Positions 49,501-62,400 of a stretch of DNA of 64,000 nt are shown piece after piece; positions within the stretch are counted from its first letter, which is position 1, and every line of letters starts with the position of its first letter. Below the pieces are notes generated by a model, which saw only the letters and a program-made list of their open reading frames with translations, searched no databases and was not told the DNA's origin. The translations under genes were made by a program, and so were the position numbers. Source of the stretch: Rhabdornis inornatus (lineage: Eukaryota; Chordata; Aves; Passeriformes; Rhabdornithidae); assembly GCA_013397075.1 (NCBI GenBank), contig VWZS01002406.1, positions 124,001 through 188,000 of the forward strand, read 5' to 3'.

Positions 49501-51584
49501 TCATTTGCTAAGTGGTATGGTCAAGTGAAAATGTGAATATAAAAGACACAAATATAAGAAGGCACAGAAAAAACATATTTTCTAGTGACAATACAAAGTC
49601 CCCTTTCATGGTTGGTGGTGTGTGGATCATGATAATTCATAATTTAAATCCAGGGAATGGCAGTCCTGAATTTTCTCTTCACAGCACATTCTTCATCTCA
49701 GCCTCTCTCCAGAGCTGTGGCAGATAAAAATGGGATTTGTGTGGGAGTGCAAGCTCAGGATCTTCTGAAAACCTCTGTGTGAATGGAAGAAAGTTCAGAT
49801 TTAAATCTCTTGTCATAGACAATTTTGGGGTGGGGGGAAATGCACTTATACCAGTATGCTAATAAAAATATATCAGCTGTAAAGTGATGGCATATGCAGA
49901 AAGTTGTTCTTCCAGAGCTCTTTAAAAGAAAGAGCCACTTCCCTTGCTCATGCCACAGTTATCATCACTAAATTTTAGCAGGGATAAAAGGCTTTTTATG
50001 ATTTGTGCCTCAGTATGAAATAATACTCCTCTTTCTATTTTAAAAGAATTTATTTTCCACTTCTATGACTATAAATTCATCCAAGTCAGGAAAATCTTGC
50101 AGGTTAAGCTACTCTTTGTGGGGGCCAAGAAAAAAACACTTCTTTACCATAGAGCTGTGGGCAGTGGGCTTGCAGCTTCCTCAGTCAGCTGTGGGGCGTG
50201 CTCCGAGCTTTCCATGCAGCCATGATATTTCTGGTGTGCTTCGAAAAAAAAGCAAGTTACAAATTATTGATGATGGTGGTCAGAGAGAAATGTGAGAAGG
50301 TTCAGGTTCATCTAGCCAAAGAGTGGGCACCTCTCACCCCTCAGAGCAGCACCATGCTGTTCTCAGCCAGCTTTCCTCCCTCATGGCTGTTCAGGAAATA
50401 AGGTCAGTAGAAAATAATGGTCCTCTGCAGCTTAAAAAGACAACAATTAAATCAGTGGGCTAGATTGTATTGCCTTTATCTCCACTTAACAAAGTCAACC
50501 TTTCTTGAGGGTCTTTGTAATTCAGAGAGCCAAATTAGGATGGCTCCAGAGATAGCACAGAGCCTTGTGGTGTACCCAGCCCCTTCCCCCACAGGTGAAA
50601 ATCTGGGTTCCCCCAAGTGCCATTGATTTCAGAGATTTCCTTTGCTCCCTTTCCCACAATGCACATTGCAATCTGCTTGCCCTTTCCTGATGAGAGGTTG
50701 GGATATTGAAGGCATGTCCTCCTTTCCCATGGGCTGTGGAATGCAAGTCCTGGCAGCGTGTGCCCAGCAGCTTCAGCAGGTCAGGGTCAGGGCTGGCCTG
50801 GACAGCTACAGAAACTCTGTGTGCTCTTCACTGCATAGAGCAGCCAATGCAGTTAGCAGCTTTATACTTGTTTGGGGGATTTTTTTTTTTTTACTTTGAA
50901 ACACCAAGAAGTAAAGAATGTGCTCCGAAGTAAGCACATTTTGGAGGCACTGCACCTAAGAAGTGAAAAAACCTTGAATTGCTCTTATGTTGAAACTCAT
51001 GATAGTGTTATTTCTACTGATTTTTTTCTTGACATCCTCAAGTGGTTCTGATTAAATAAATTTTGATCAAATTAATTTTCTTTCCTTTTACCCTCCACCA
51101 CCTATAAAGGCAGCAAAAGTCAGGCCAGCATTAGGATACTGAACAGTGAGTTCTAGCAGCAGGATAAAGGTCCTATTAGCCCTCAGATCATCTGGAAGCA
51201 GAGCAGTGTGGTTTGGCCATTGCTGTATTTGCCATTCTCAAGGTTAGTTGATGCAGAGCAAGACTTCTATTTGGATCAGCAAATAGAGGTGCAGGTTAAA
51301 GAAAAGAAAAATGAAAATACACATTTGCACCTCTGGTAGACAGCCATCTGAATTGATTTGTCATACAAGGCTGATAAATGGGAAACAGTGTGAGTCTAAG
51401 AACTGGAAAAGAAACATCAGTATGGGAATGAGAGAAAATCATTAGACCAAGAATCAATACCTGTGGTATTCCATCTGGGACCAGATTTGCCTTTTGAAAG
51501 TTTCAAATATTTTGGCAGCTCCAACACAAGAGACTGGCACACTGGAGTGAGTGCAGTTGAGAGACAGAGATGGTAAATGCAGGA
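46571..51584. other. Non-coding stretch
   Basis: No exon, RNA gene or clear mobile element is recognised over 5 kb except an A run at about 48631-48648. Frames at 46942-47247 and 50642-50899 have no family resemblance. Confidence 0.6.
48631..48648 (+). repeat. A-homopolymer
   Basis: About 17 consecutive A. No retrogene or SINE body is visible upstream. Confidence 0.8.
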
Positions 51585-51982
51585 GCACGTCCTTGCAGAG
51601 GGGCTGAGGGAGCTGGGCTGGCTCAGCCTGGAGAAGGGAAGGATTTCTGCGGAGATCACAGCAGCCCCCAGGCAGGGCCCATGGGGAGGCTGTCAGATGT
51701 AGGGAGCCAGGCTCTTCACTGCTCTGCCTGGTGGGTACATGAGAGATTCTGGGCAGAAGCTGAAGCAGGAGAGATTCAGAACTCTGGAGTGTTCCCCCTG
51801 AGGGCAGTCGGGCACTGGAGCAGATGACCCAGAAGCTGTGTGACTCCATCCTGGGGGGGGGGACTCAACCCCAACTGGGCTTGCTCAAAGCCTTCAGCAA
51901 TCTGGTCTGACCCTCCTGCTTCAAGCAGGAGGTTGGCATAGAGACATCCTAAATTCCCTTCCAATATGAGTTTTTCTATGAT
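51585..51982 (+). mobile_element. CR1 LINE 3' end
   Basis: The copy runs from GGGGCTGAGGGAGCTGGGCT and GGCTCAGCCTGGAGAAGGGA to CCTCCTGCTTCAAGCAGGAG, AATTCCCTTCCAATATGAG and TTCTATGATCCAA. The middle differs from the copy at 33390 (GACCCAGAAGCTGTGTGACT, CATCCTGGGG followed by a G run), which suggests another CR1 subfamily. The CCTCCTGCTT/AAGCAGGAGG inverted repeat at 51912-51932 lies just before the tail. Confidence 0.95.
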
Positions 51983-54635
51983 CCAATAATTTACTGGATA
52001 TTTTTTCCCAAATTGTACATATAAGAAAGCATATAATAATTTTGCCTAATCTTTTTAAACTCTATTTCATCTAATGTGTCCAGCAAATTCCTTCCTCTGG
52101 CTGCTGAAGTTTGCTGATAAGCATGTCGTTTATTATGGTGATTTTTATGATTTGGCACCACTTTCCCAAAAACCATTCAAAAGTAATTTTATATGAAAGC
52201 ATGCAACCATACACAGTCATTTCAAATGGAAACCACAGGTCATGATGGACTGGACAATTCTCTGATTTTTGTGAATGAGAAATGAAGATTTAAATAGTCA
52301 CCGCCAAGAATTTAGTCTCCACATTCAGCACTTCTGTTTTTCGGTTTTATTGAGTATAGCTTACTTGTCTGTCTTAAAGAGTCTAACTTTTTAAAGACTA
52401 GTGGACAATTTATGACTAGAAATATGGGCAAGCACACTGATGCCAAGAAATGCTCTCATTTCTGTTCTGAATAATATTTCAGTACAAGTGAAGCTGCTGT
52501 TTTCATGTCCCTGAGACAGCAAAACCAGAAATACTTGGAAGCTGTTTGACATTCTTGAACATACCATTAAGCAACAATAAAAGAGGTTGTCATAGCTCTG
52601 TGTCATAATGGAATGAGTTTGTCTCTCTTCAAACTGGTAGTGGCATTTTGCTAGTCAGAACATCAGGAAAAATGTTAAAATCAGAGCCGGGGGAAAAAAA
52701 AACACAGAACAGTATAAATCACTACTGTTTTATATTCATTCAAGACTTTTTCCTTTCAAACTTCTGATGCTTCTTTGAAATAAAAAGCAGGGATGTAAAG
52801 TCTAAACTGACCAAGAATAGTCACGTAGATAAAAGAAAATACGTGTAGTTGTTATTTCTATGCTTTGCACAGCTTGTCAAGAGAAAGTTGGTAAAGCATA
52901 CTTTGGTTTCAATACTTTGCAACTGAGTTTGCATCCTGTGTATTTGCATCCTGTTTCCAGGCCCCACCAGAAGCACCTCACATGCACTGGCCTTAAATTG
53001 CATGTACCTTGTATCCTACGCTCTTTACAGATTAAGCATATCTAGATATTAAATACCAGAACTAAAGTATAAACATATAGTAGGGAGTGATTTTGATTAA
53101 ATTATTGATGTAATGTTGTCTAGCACTGGGTTTTTCATTAGAACTGGCTAAAAATGATAAATCGTAATAAATTAAAAGCTGATCCCAAGAACAAGAGTAT
53201 GTCTGATGTTTAATTAGGGATATGGAAGCAGCTACAAATATGCATTCTTAGCATCTTTGATTACACTTATCTACAACACTAAGATGTTAATTGCACTGCC
53301 ATGATTTCTTTGTCATCATCCTATAACCAAAGTGGAATTAAACACTTCTGCAGAAGTTACTGTGCACTGAAGGCAGGACCTTTCCAGAAATAGGATTTTC
53401 AGGAAAACAACGTCTGCTACTCATAATATTCACGCACACCTATATGTACTCTATGTTATTAGAGAGGTGTCTGGCAGACAGGACAGAAATGGGTACAAGA
53501 TTTATCTGTTAGCTATATCATAAGAGAGGTTTTAATACAACCTATATAAAACAAGTAAGAAAATCCTAGCTTAGAGATCAAGTTGAGCTATTAGGCTTTT
53601 CAAGTTCTTAGTAATGTATAATATATAATCTATGCACTCTCATAATTGTACAAACACAGACAAAATAGTCCCTGTCCTGATCACTCCTGATTGTGGATGG
53701 ATCATAGGAAGCAGTGAGCAGAAACATCCTTTGAATTCAATTAGCCTGTTCATGTGGTGAGAATTCTTACAAATATGCCCCCAAATGGGCATTGGCTCTG
53801 CCATCTGTCACAATACAGACTACAGACAAGCCTAGCATGAAATTCTTCAAAAGAATTTGGGTTTTGATCTTTGCTTTCATCCAACACTGAGTAAGATCTA
53901 CAGCATTTACAACATTGAGGAGGAAGTTATTCAACAGGCAACAACAAAGTTATTCAACTTTGGCCAAAACTGGGAAGAGAAGCAGACACTGCAGAAGTTG
54001 AGAGCAGGGATTTGAGTCCTGAGGGAGAAGCAGCCATAGCAACTGCAGGTGTGACAGCTGGAGGCTAGTACTTGCAGGTAGTGTCATGTCCTCTTGAGAA
54101 AAATCAGAAAGTACAATATTTAATAATTTCATCTTATATTTTCAAGTCTCTCTGTCACAGAGCACATTTGTGGACAAATATCAGTTACTTACACCTCAGT
54201 CCCAAGAAAGAAAAAATCTCTCGATTTATTTTTACTTTTCTTGGAGTCTCACTGCAGTGATGTTACAGATCCTCTCTACTTTAGCCTTTGGGCGTTAAAA
54301 GTGTTAGAAAAATATGCAACAATCTAATATTTATCCTCTATTGGTTTCCCTGTATTTCCCCACTTTGTTTTCTATTGTATTTCTGCACCTAACTGGCCAC
54401 AGCTGTTACAGAATTTATAGCAGAGAATTTCCTTCTCTGATTATGACTTAAAAAATATAATCAAGCTGTAAGGCAGGGTCTGTTTGGGCAGAAGAATGAA
54501 AAGGCTGAGGAGAAAAATACCTGTTATGACTTGTTTCTAAACACCACCACTGACTGCAGTTTCACAGTTTACTCAGGCAATCTGCCCAAATACTTCACAA
54601 TCATTCCTGTTAAAAAGTTTATATCAATGTTAAGC
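51983..54635. other. Non-coding stretch
   Basis: AT-rich sequence with no recognised gene, RNA or mobile element. Confidence 0.6.
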
Positions 54636-54639
54636 AAGA

Positions 54640-55340
54640 ACCTTTTGTGCTGATTTAGGCTGATCATTCCTTGCCCTATTCACTGCAGATTCTACCTTAC
54701 ACTTTGGAGCTAACTCTTACATGCTTGGAAGGCTCTTAACCTGCCTCCATGCTCAGCCTTGTCTGTCTCCAGTTAACAAATCCCAAATAAGTTATCCTAT
54801 CCCCATACATCTTTGTTTGTAGCCCTCTGATAAATCCTTGCTCCTGTGAACTTCTTCCAGTTTTCTGCCTTCTTCAAAGGCAGAGCCCAACATCAGACAC
54901 TGTCTGCCCACTGTGAACAGAGTACCTGGATTATTGTGTCTTGGAGGCCACCCTCCTGTTTGTACATCTCAGTTGAGGTTGCCTTCTCCCAACATTGTGA
55001 CACTTTTGGGTCATGTTAGTTTTGAATGTCTATTCTTTTTTTCTTTTTCTTAGCATCAGCTGCCTATCCAATTGTTCCTATCCTTGATTCAGACAATTAG
55101 TTGTTCCTGGTGCTAATCTGTACTGTTTCCAGTGAATTTTGAACAATCATTTGGATGATTTCTCCAATCTTTCACAGTTTCTTTGAATCTTTATCTGAGG
55201 CCTTTTTTCTCCTGAAGTCTCTTCCAGCTGCTTATCTATGGCAAGTTTAATGCTACAGTTCTCTGCTTTATCACTGTAATTTATTCTGGTATTGAAGATT
55301 TCACTCAACATATTAATTCTTTCTCCTTGGCTTCCAATGC
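54640..55340 (-). mobile_element. Probable ancient LINE (old CR1 type) remnant, minus strand
   Basis: Read in antisense, the order CTTCTTCCAGTTTTCTGCCT, AAAGGCAGAGCCCAACATCA, GAACAGAGTACCTGG, GTTGCCTTCTCCCAACATTG and ACTTTTGGGTCATGTTAG follows the antisense of the CR1 3' polymerase region (CCCAAAACTGAACACAGTA, GTTGCCTTAGC, GACTCATGTT). Identity is low and borders are uncertain; it may extend toward 56.5 kb. Confidence 0.5.
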
Positions 55341-57750
55341 TGTCCTATATGTGGGCATAACAGTTTCAGCAAGATTACATCTTCCTAGCTTGCTTGTCAT
55401 TAATACAATTCAAATTGTCTCAGAGTTAACCTATGTTATCTTTTGCTTCACTCATCTAGAATGAGCTTTTCATTGTACAAGGAAATTTGATGAGCTTGAT
55501 ATTAACCTTCCTTGAAAAAACACATTGCTCATACTCATGTTGTCTTCCAAATGTCTACAGATGGTTTCTTTAATTATCGCTTTGGTCTAGAACACTTTAG
55601 CTTAACTAGAACTTCCCAGCTCTTTACTTTCCAAGGTAAGTGCTGTATTTGCTGTTTTCATACACCAAGTATTAAACTTGATATCTACAAATTTTCAGAG
55701 TATTTAATTTTTTTCTGATCTTTCTTCATCAACTTCTCTAGGCACTTATGGATGACTTTTGTCAAGTTTAAATGATTTAAAACACCCAGCTCACCTAAGG
55801 GCTCTCTAATTTATTTTACTTTTGTTCTAGACTGAGTCCCTACCCAGTATTGGATTAGTTACCAATTAGTTACTTTTAAATTATTATGGATGCAGAAAAC
55901 ACTCGTATCTTCTGGGTAACATCTTTTGCTGGCTCTCTTCCCCAAGGAACAGCCAACTGGAAATGATGTTGTGCTTCCTGTTAGTGTACACATATCTAAA
56001 TTAATATTAATGAGTTTATAAAAACATTAATAATTATTAATAAAAGAATAATAAAACATTAAAAATATTAACTTAGAAGAAATAGAATATCAGCTAGTTA
56101 CTCTGCTGTCCCTAGCCAAATGCTAGTGCTATTGATTTACAATTAATTTACAGCCAATCCAATTTCTATCTGATTTTATGTGCTTCCTTCTGGAGTTAAG
56201 TGCCAGCGTAGAGGTAAACATGTAACCAGAACTCCTTTAAACTTCTTACCCTTTCACCATTCTTGGACTGATTATGCTTGTTCCTTTGGAGTATTTTCTT
56301 TCAAGACTTCCTTTATGTCCTTAAATCCCTTTGCTTTGGATTACATATTTATGAAATCTCACCTACAAATCCTGAGTTTATTGATTCCTGCTCTCAGGGA
56401 GCCTCTGCTTTTCCTAAGCACAGGGAAGTCACCTTGCCACGCTTGTTTCCTTTCTCCTTCACGTTCAGCTCCTCCCCTTTTGATTAGAATCAAAACCAGA
56501 ACAGTGTCTCCTATTAATTTAATTGATTTATTTAATTTAATTAAGTATTTCAGCAAATACTTAAATCCTTTTTGTCATGAGGACCTATTTTTTGAAACAG
56601 TTGTTAACTCTGGATATCATAATGTTCCTTTTAATTCTTTTCTATAGGACTGTTAGAGGGAATGTCTAGTTTGGTTATCTATGCACTCCATATTATGTAC
56701 TAAAATGTCAGACCTTTGTTATGGTCCTATTTTGAAGATTTCCATAAAAATTGTGTAATCTAGTTCTTCAGGCATGAGAAAGGGTTTTATTTCTGCAGTG
56801 TTTGACTTTCAGAGGCCTTTTAAACATTTTGGCAATTGGAACCATCATTACAGATTGGAGGTCTGTTGAAAAGATACCTTAGAGACTTTTGGCTTTGCTT
56901 TGCATTCTTACAGAAAGAAATCATTTGGAGGGAAAAAAAGGAAAAGAAAAAAGGAACTTTACTGCCCTGCTGAGAGTCACTTTACCTATTTTTCCCCTGA
57001 CCAGGCCTCCTATTGGAAGAGCATTGCAATAGACACCTGGACTTCAATGTCATCTGAAGCAGAAAATGGATTTTGACATTTCTTGTCAAACTCTTGCTTT
57101 TTTTCTTTTGCCACCTTCTGATTATATCACAAGAGAAAGATCCCTTGCTCAGAACAGTTGGACACACAGAGGTCTGTGAAGGGCTTTCTCATTTAATTGA
57201 CCTCATTCTGCTAGGGAAAACATGGAACTGATGCTAGGTTAATATGGAAGTCCCAGCAGACTGAAACGTAGAAAGATCCAGAGCTCAAATCCTTGAAGCT
57301 CCAGAGCTACCTTGGAGAGGCACAGGTCTGTGCAGCCCTATATACTGTGGTGTCATACACCTCTGTACCACCATCCCCTCCACAGGGAAAAGAGTAACTC
57401 CTTGATTTCTTACCTGAAGTTACTGAGTAACTTCTCCACGAGCAACCATTGTCTTTATGTTTTGTTTAATCTGCTATTTCATATTACCCTGGGACATCTG
57501 CCAGCACTATCCCTCACTCCCTTTCCCTCACTGACACTGACACCTTTGGAAAGCCACCAGCTTGAACTCAGAATTGTATAATGACTAATCTGAAAAGCAA
57601 TAGGGAGCTACAAACTTCCAGTTTCCCTTGCCAGGTTATGGGACTGTCCTCAGGAGGAATAATATTGTCCACAAGTTTTATACCTTTTTATCTGTAAGAT
57701 CTTAATTGCTTTATTTTGGTGAGTATTGTCATTAGTATGAGAATTGTAGG
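55341..57750. other. Non-coding stretch, possibly further old LINE remains
   Basis: This is T-rich sequence of a kind seen in antisense old LINEs, but I cannot align it with confidence. The 155-codon plus-strand frame at 56180-56647 has no domain and ends in an AT-rich tract; I treat it as chance. Confidence 0.5.
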
Positions 57751-57756
57751 ACCTCA

Positions 57757-57830
57757 GGATGCCAAGTTTTTAAGTGATTTGCTTAAAAAGAAGTCTGGAA
57801 AAGTCAGGATTTCCCCCTTGGTCTACTAGC
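57757..57830 (+). repeat. Possible MIR-like SINE relic
   Basis: TTTTTAAGTGATTTGCTTAA, then GAAGTCTGGAAAAGTCAGG, resembles the distal MIR core (TTAAGTGACTTGCCC, then CAGAGCCAGGA). Short match; low confidence. Confidence 0.3.
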
Positions 57831-59385
57831 TGTGCTTCATGCACATGCCTCCTACCTGCTGTTATTTATACCCTAGAGAACAAGACTGCCTCAAATCTGC
57901 TGATTTTGATGGAATTTTTCTCTATTAACATCACTGGGTATTGGATAAGACTAAGAATGGGTGTGGAGACAGGACTGCTATGAAGCAGAAAAAGCAGGAA
58001 GTTAAATAATTTGGGAATGCATTATTTTTGAATGACATATGAAATGGATGAAATGTCAGTTTAGAAAGAGAGAAAAAAAGAAAAGAGAGAAGAAAACATG
58101 AAGAGGTGTCCTGGAGTTAATAGAAGAATTACAAAAGTGCTGAGTTCTGAGAAGTAAAAAACTAATGAAGAGATTTATAGTCCTAATTGCCTTAAATCAT
58201 TTAATTAAGAAATATGGCTACAGACTATGAACTATACTCTCCATGGTTGCTGGGAGGAGAGGCTGATTTTCCTCAGATGAACACATGAACAGGGCCTGCC
58301 ATATGTCAGGTAAGAATGAGCATCAAAGCCCAATCCAGTCATTATTTATAAATGTTTTGGCATGTTTTTGTTTTAATTCTATGATCTTCCTTTGGAAAAT
58401 GGATTGAATTTTGCAAAATATGTAGATCTCTATTTTGCTGACTTTTATATGGAAAACTCAGACAGCTGCATCCCAATATTTGGCGTCTCCATCTCTTTCC
58501 CTCATCTACACTTCAGTGGTTTGGCTCACATTGAAGCAACTCAGCCAAGGATATGCTCGATGGAACCCTGAGCTGGAGTTAGTTTTCATGCTGACTCTAA
58601 GAAATGATTTCCCAACTGCACCCAAAAGTAAAACTACTGATGAACTAGGTTAATTCCCCTCACCACCTTTCTTTTTGTCCTCCCTCATTTTTAACCTCCT
58701 TACTTTCCTCCTTCACCTTCCTCTAGGCTCAAGTATTTCATTCTTTTGTTTTCAAAAAGGCTTTTGTCTCCCCCAGTGCAGAGATCTCCTTGTTAATGTG
58801 GGTGACCAAGATGTTAAGTTCCACAGGTCAGGGTAATTCTGGATGTATTGGCTGACACTCACACTGAAGCTGGAACAGGACCAGTACTGACTTCACTGGG
58901 AGAAGCATTAAATCCTGGAGACAGCTATAGAGGATTTCCATATCTAAAATTTTCCGGTGACTTTGAAACTTACAATGAGGTTTGGATAACCAAAACATTC
59001 ACAGTAAGATATAATAATACTTTATCCTTTCCACCCTGCCCCCCCAAAATTACTTGAGTAGAAGTACTCTGAGAAAAATGTCAGCTTGGGTAAAGTTAAA
59101 ATCTGAAAAGGACAAAGAACAAAATAGGTTGTGAAAAATGTTGCTTAAGAGCCTTGCAACCTGAGCACCTTAAAACTACTGGTCTTTAAAGCAGACTGTT
59201 CTGGGGTTTGGAAATCATATGGGAAAAAATTAGAAATTAAGATTATAAAAAAAAATTCCCCAATCACTGCATATTACTGAAACAATGTTAATCATAGTTA
59301 TTTATATTTTTGCTGTTGGAACTGATAAAAACTAGCAGCTGTTATAAAATGGGATACTTTAAAGCTAATTCAATTTTAAGTCATA
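57831..59385. other. Non-coding stretch
   Basis: No recognised gene or repeat. Confidence 0.6.
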
Positions 59386-59387
59386 GA

Positions 59388-59458
59388 ACAATATCATAGC
59401 ATCACAGAATGGTTGGGTTGGATCTTAAAGATCATCTATTTCCAACCCTACAGCACCA
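59388..59458 (-). mobile_element. CR1 3'-terminal fragment, minus strand
   Basis: CATAGCATCACAGAATGGTT, then GGGTTGGATCTTAAAGATCA and TCCAACCCTACAG, is the antisense CR1 3' end (tail ATTCTGTGATGCTATGA on the minus strand). Only about 70 bases remain, a very short 5'-truncated insertion. Confidence 0.9.
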
Positions 59459-62400
59459 GCTTCATCAAGGTCATGCTACTTGAAATGCTGGTTCTTTAAT
59501 TTCACAGAAAGATTTTCTCTTGTATGAAATCAAGCATCAGCATTTTAAAAAGCTACCAAATATTCAAGCCATTGCATACTTCGTGTGAGAAAAAAGCATA
59601 TTTTTGCTTGGAGAAAAAATAAAACAAACCACAATGGTTTTGGGCTCTGCTCAATGCAGAATCAAAACTTAGCTGAGAGAACAGAACAAGACACTGATCA
59701 TATAAGTACACAACATTATAATTAAAAAAATTCTTCAATAAAAGAATATTTATGGGAAAAAATTTCTATTGTTCCTGGGATTCTTAGGCAGCTGGGCAGC
59801 CAGGGCAGTATCCCCTCTGGGGCAATGAAAATGCTCAGGTGGATCTTGTTCTAGATCATTATGTATGTTTAAATAATTCTTGTTTAATTGTGTAGGTTTA
59901 AACCCATTCTTCTAGATTTGGGGAGATGCAGACAGGTTACCAATGTTTCTGCCCTAAAACCTAGCCCAGATTTACCACTCTGGGCCTCATCTTTCATCTT
60001 ATTACAACAAAGACAAGCAAAATAAGATGTGGGGTTTTCATATGACATTTAAATGCAGAGAAATTATCTAAAGTACAAGAGTAGTACACTTTGAAGTAGA
60101 ATTGTGACACCTATCTCAGTGTAGAGAGGGCTTTTATTCAATAAATTAAATGAACCTCACACACAAACCTTATATTACATTGAGTGTATGTTCTAGGACT
60201 AGAAATGTATATTCTCCAGTGTCTTCTCTTTGTCTTGAAGGGCAAGTTTGTCTTGTTCCAGTGATGAAACATGGTGTGTTTACCAAACAAAAGGCATCTT
60301 TCCAGTATAGTGAACTGTTGAAATCTAGACAGGTATTTCAGGCTTTGCCTGCACTGCTTTCTTCCCTGACAGTTTTGTCTCCTCTAATTGTTTCTTTGAC
60401 ATATTCAAAGCTTCTTTTCTACATACTACAGGCCAAGATGAATCAAGAAGGACTATAATTGGCAAAGTCTGACAGTAAGAAAAATCTCCCCAGGTTGATC
60501 AAGAGGTGTTATAGCAGATTAACACTCCTGCTAGTGGGTTGTTCAATTAAGCTGTGGATCTTTGAAGCCTGTGAACCTTGTCAACTTTTCACTTAGACCA
60601 CAGTACAGAAACATCTGGATGAAATAGCATTGAGCTTGCTCACTATGAAAATACACAGCTGAACACTCACATACTTTCTTAACCTCTCAGGGAAGCTGTT
60701 TTCCACTCCTTCTGGTAGACAGACTCCTTACTGATTGATGGCATGTTTCTCTATTCGTATTTAACATGTTCATAAATGTTGTGATACCTTGTTTCCAAAG
60801 ATTTTAATAAAAAGAGTAAGCAGAGAATGCATGAGATGGGCTTCTCCACTCACCTTAATTATAAATCATAATTGGAATGTTCCTGAAAAATCTCTGTATC
60901 AGAGCAGCACAGAACTTTCAGTGCTGCTCAGCCTGTGCACTCAGCTCTGTCAGCTGCCTCCCACTCCTTTGATCCCTGTTCTGCCACCTCTGGTCACAAC
61001 ACCATTTATTGTAACAGCAGCTGTTATATCAGGACTTGTTCCATGGATGATGAACCAAAGATTTTTCTATTTCATAAAATAATGTATTTCCTTGTAATTA
61101 TTATTATCAACTAAGATAGACCACCAAACAACCAACATTTAGTTTTGATTTACATCTGCTAATCATACATAAAAAAGGTAATGCCTATATTTTTGTCTCA
61201 ACCATTAAGAGAATAAAAATGACTACACATTTTCCTTACAAATTGTTGCCCCATTAAGCCTGTTTACAAGTTATTTATTTAATTACCAATAGCATCCTTA
61301 TTTACTAAAGAAGACATTTTAGTTATTAATTTGCTTGTTAGTTTTTAAATGTAAAATTTATGTAATCTAGGCTACCAATTTTAATACAACCTAGCACCTT
61401 TCCACTTACTTACTGGAATTAGTGCTACCTCTGCAGTAAATTTTTTAGAGTTTAGTTGACCTTTTTTGACTAATTTGGATGTCTTTAAGAAAAAGAATTG
61501 TCTTATAATGGTACCAGTTTCTTCTGTTCACAAGAAAGGTTTTGTAGGTTTAATTAGATTTTGCATTTAAAACTGTCACTCTTACATATATGTTAAATGT
61601 CCTGAATTATGCTACATGTCCTGAATTAATTACAGGGGATGTAATTAAATTACTCAAATGAAAACATTTTAATTCATAAAAACTGAATTAGAGTAGAAAA
61701 GAAGGAAAACATGTTATGCAGGGAAGACGGTATATTTTGTCAAAAACAGGAAAAGAAAATAGATCATCTCTTCAACAAAGAACTCACATTTGTTAATAAG
61801 AAGGTGATATTGCTAAGACAATGTTTGGATGAACAGTATTTGGATTATGAACTAAACACATTTTTTAATCTTATGCTGTGAAACCAGAGTGATGAACAGA
61901 ACAGTTTAAGAATGCTTTGCCAAAAGTATTTAGCATGATCAACTTCAGGTTTCATGTTCAACTAATATGATGAAATAAGCTTCTTAGTGTTATTTAGGTC
62001 AAAACTATCAGGATCAGGGATTGTGTCTTTTTCTGTATCTGTATTGTGCCTGCCACATAGTATTCTAGGAACCTACAATATTATCTATTACAAAAAATAG
62101 AATATAAATATTAATTAATAATTATAATATATACCATATCACTGAATTACTTCTGCCAAGGACTAAGGTTTAAAATCAGCTTTTTAAAGATCCCTACATT
62201 AACCTCCAGTTTTATCATTGCTGTTTTTGGAGATAAGGTTAGAATTCCATAGCAACTGATTAAAAAGTTGCGTTATTAATATAATACATGTCTTTTTTTC
62301 TGCTTGTATTTCTCTAGCTTTTCTTTTCCTTTTTTTCTGGTTTGTTCCTGACCTCTTTTCATTTCTTTTTCCAGTTTATAAATTTTTCCTCTCTTCTTGG

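Noticed and set aside
51912..51932. Perfect hairpin CCTCCTGCTT/AAGCAGGAGG as a microRNA or terminator
   Set aside because: It lies in the CR1 3' end, where CCTCCTGCTTGNAGCAGGAG-type words are part of the element itself, and the stem is too short for a microRNA precursor.
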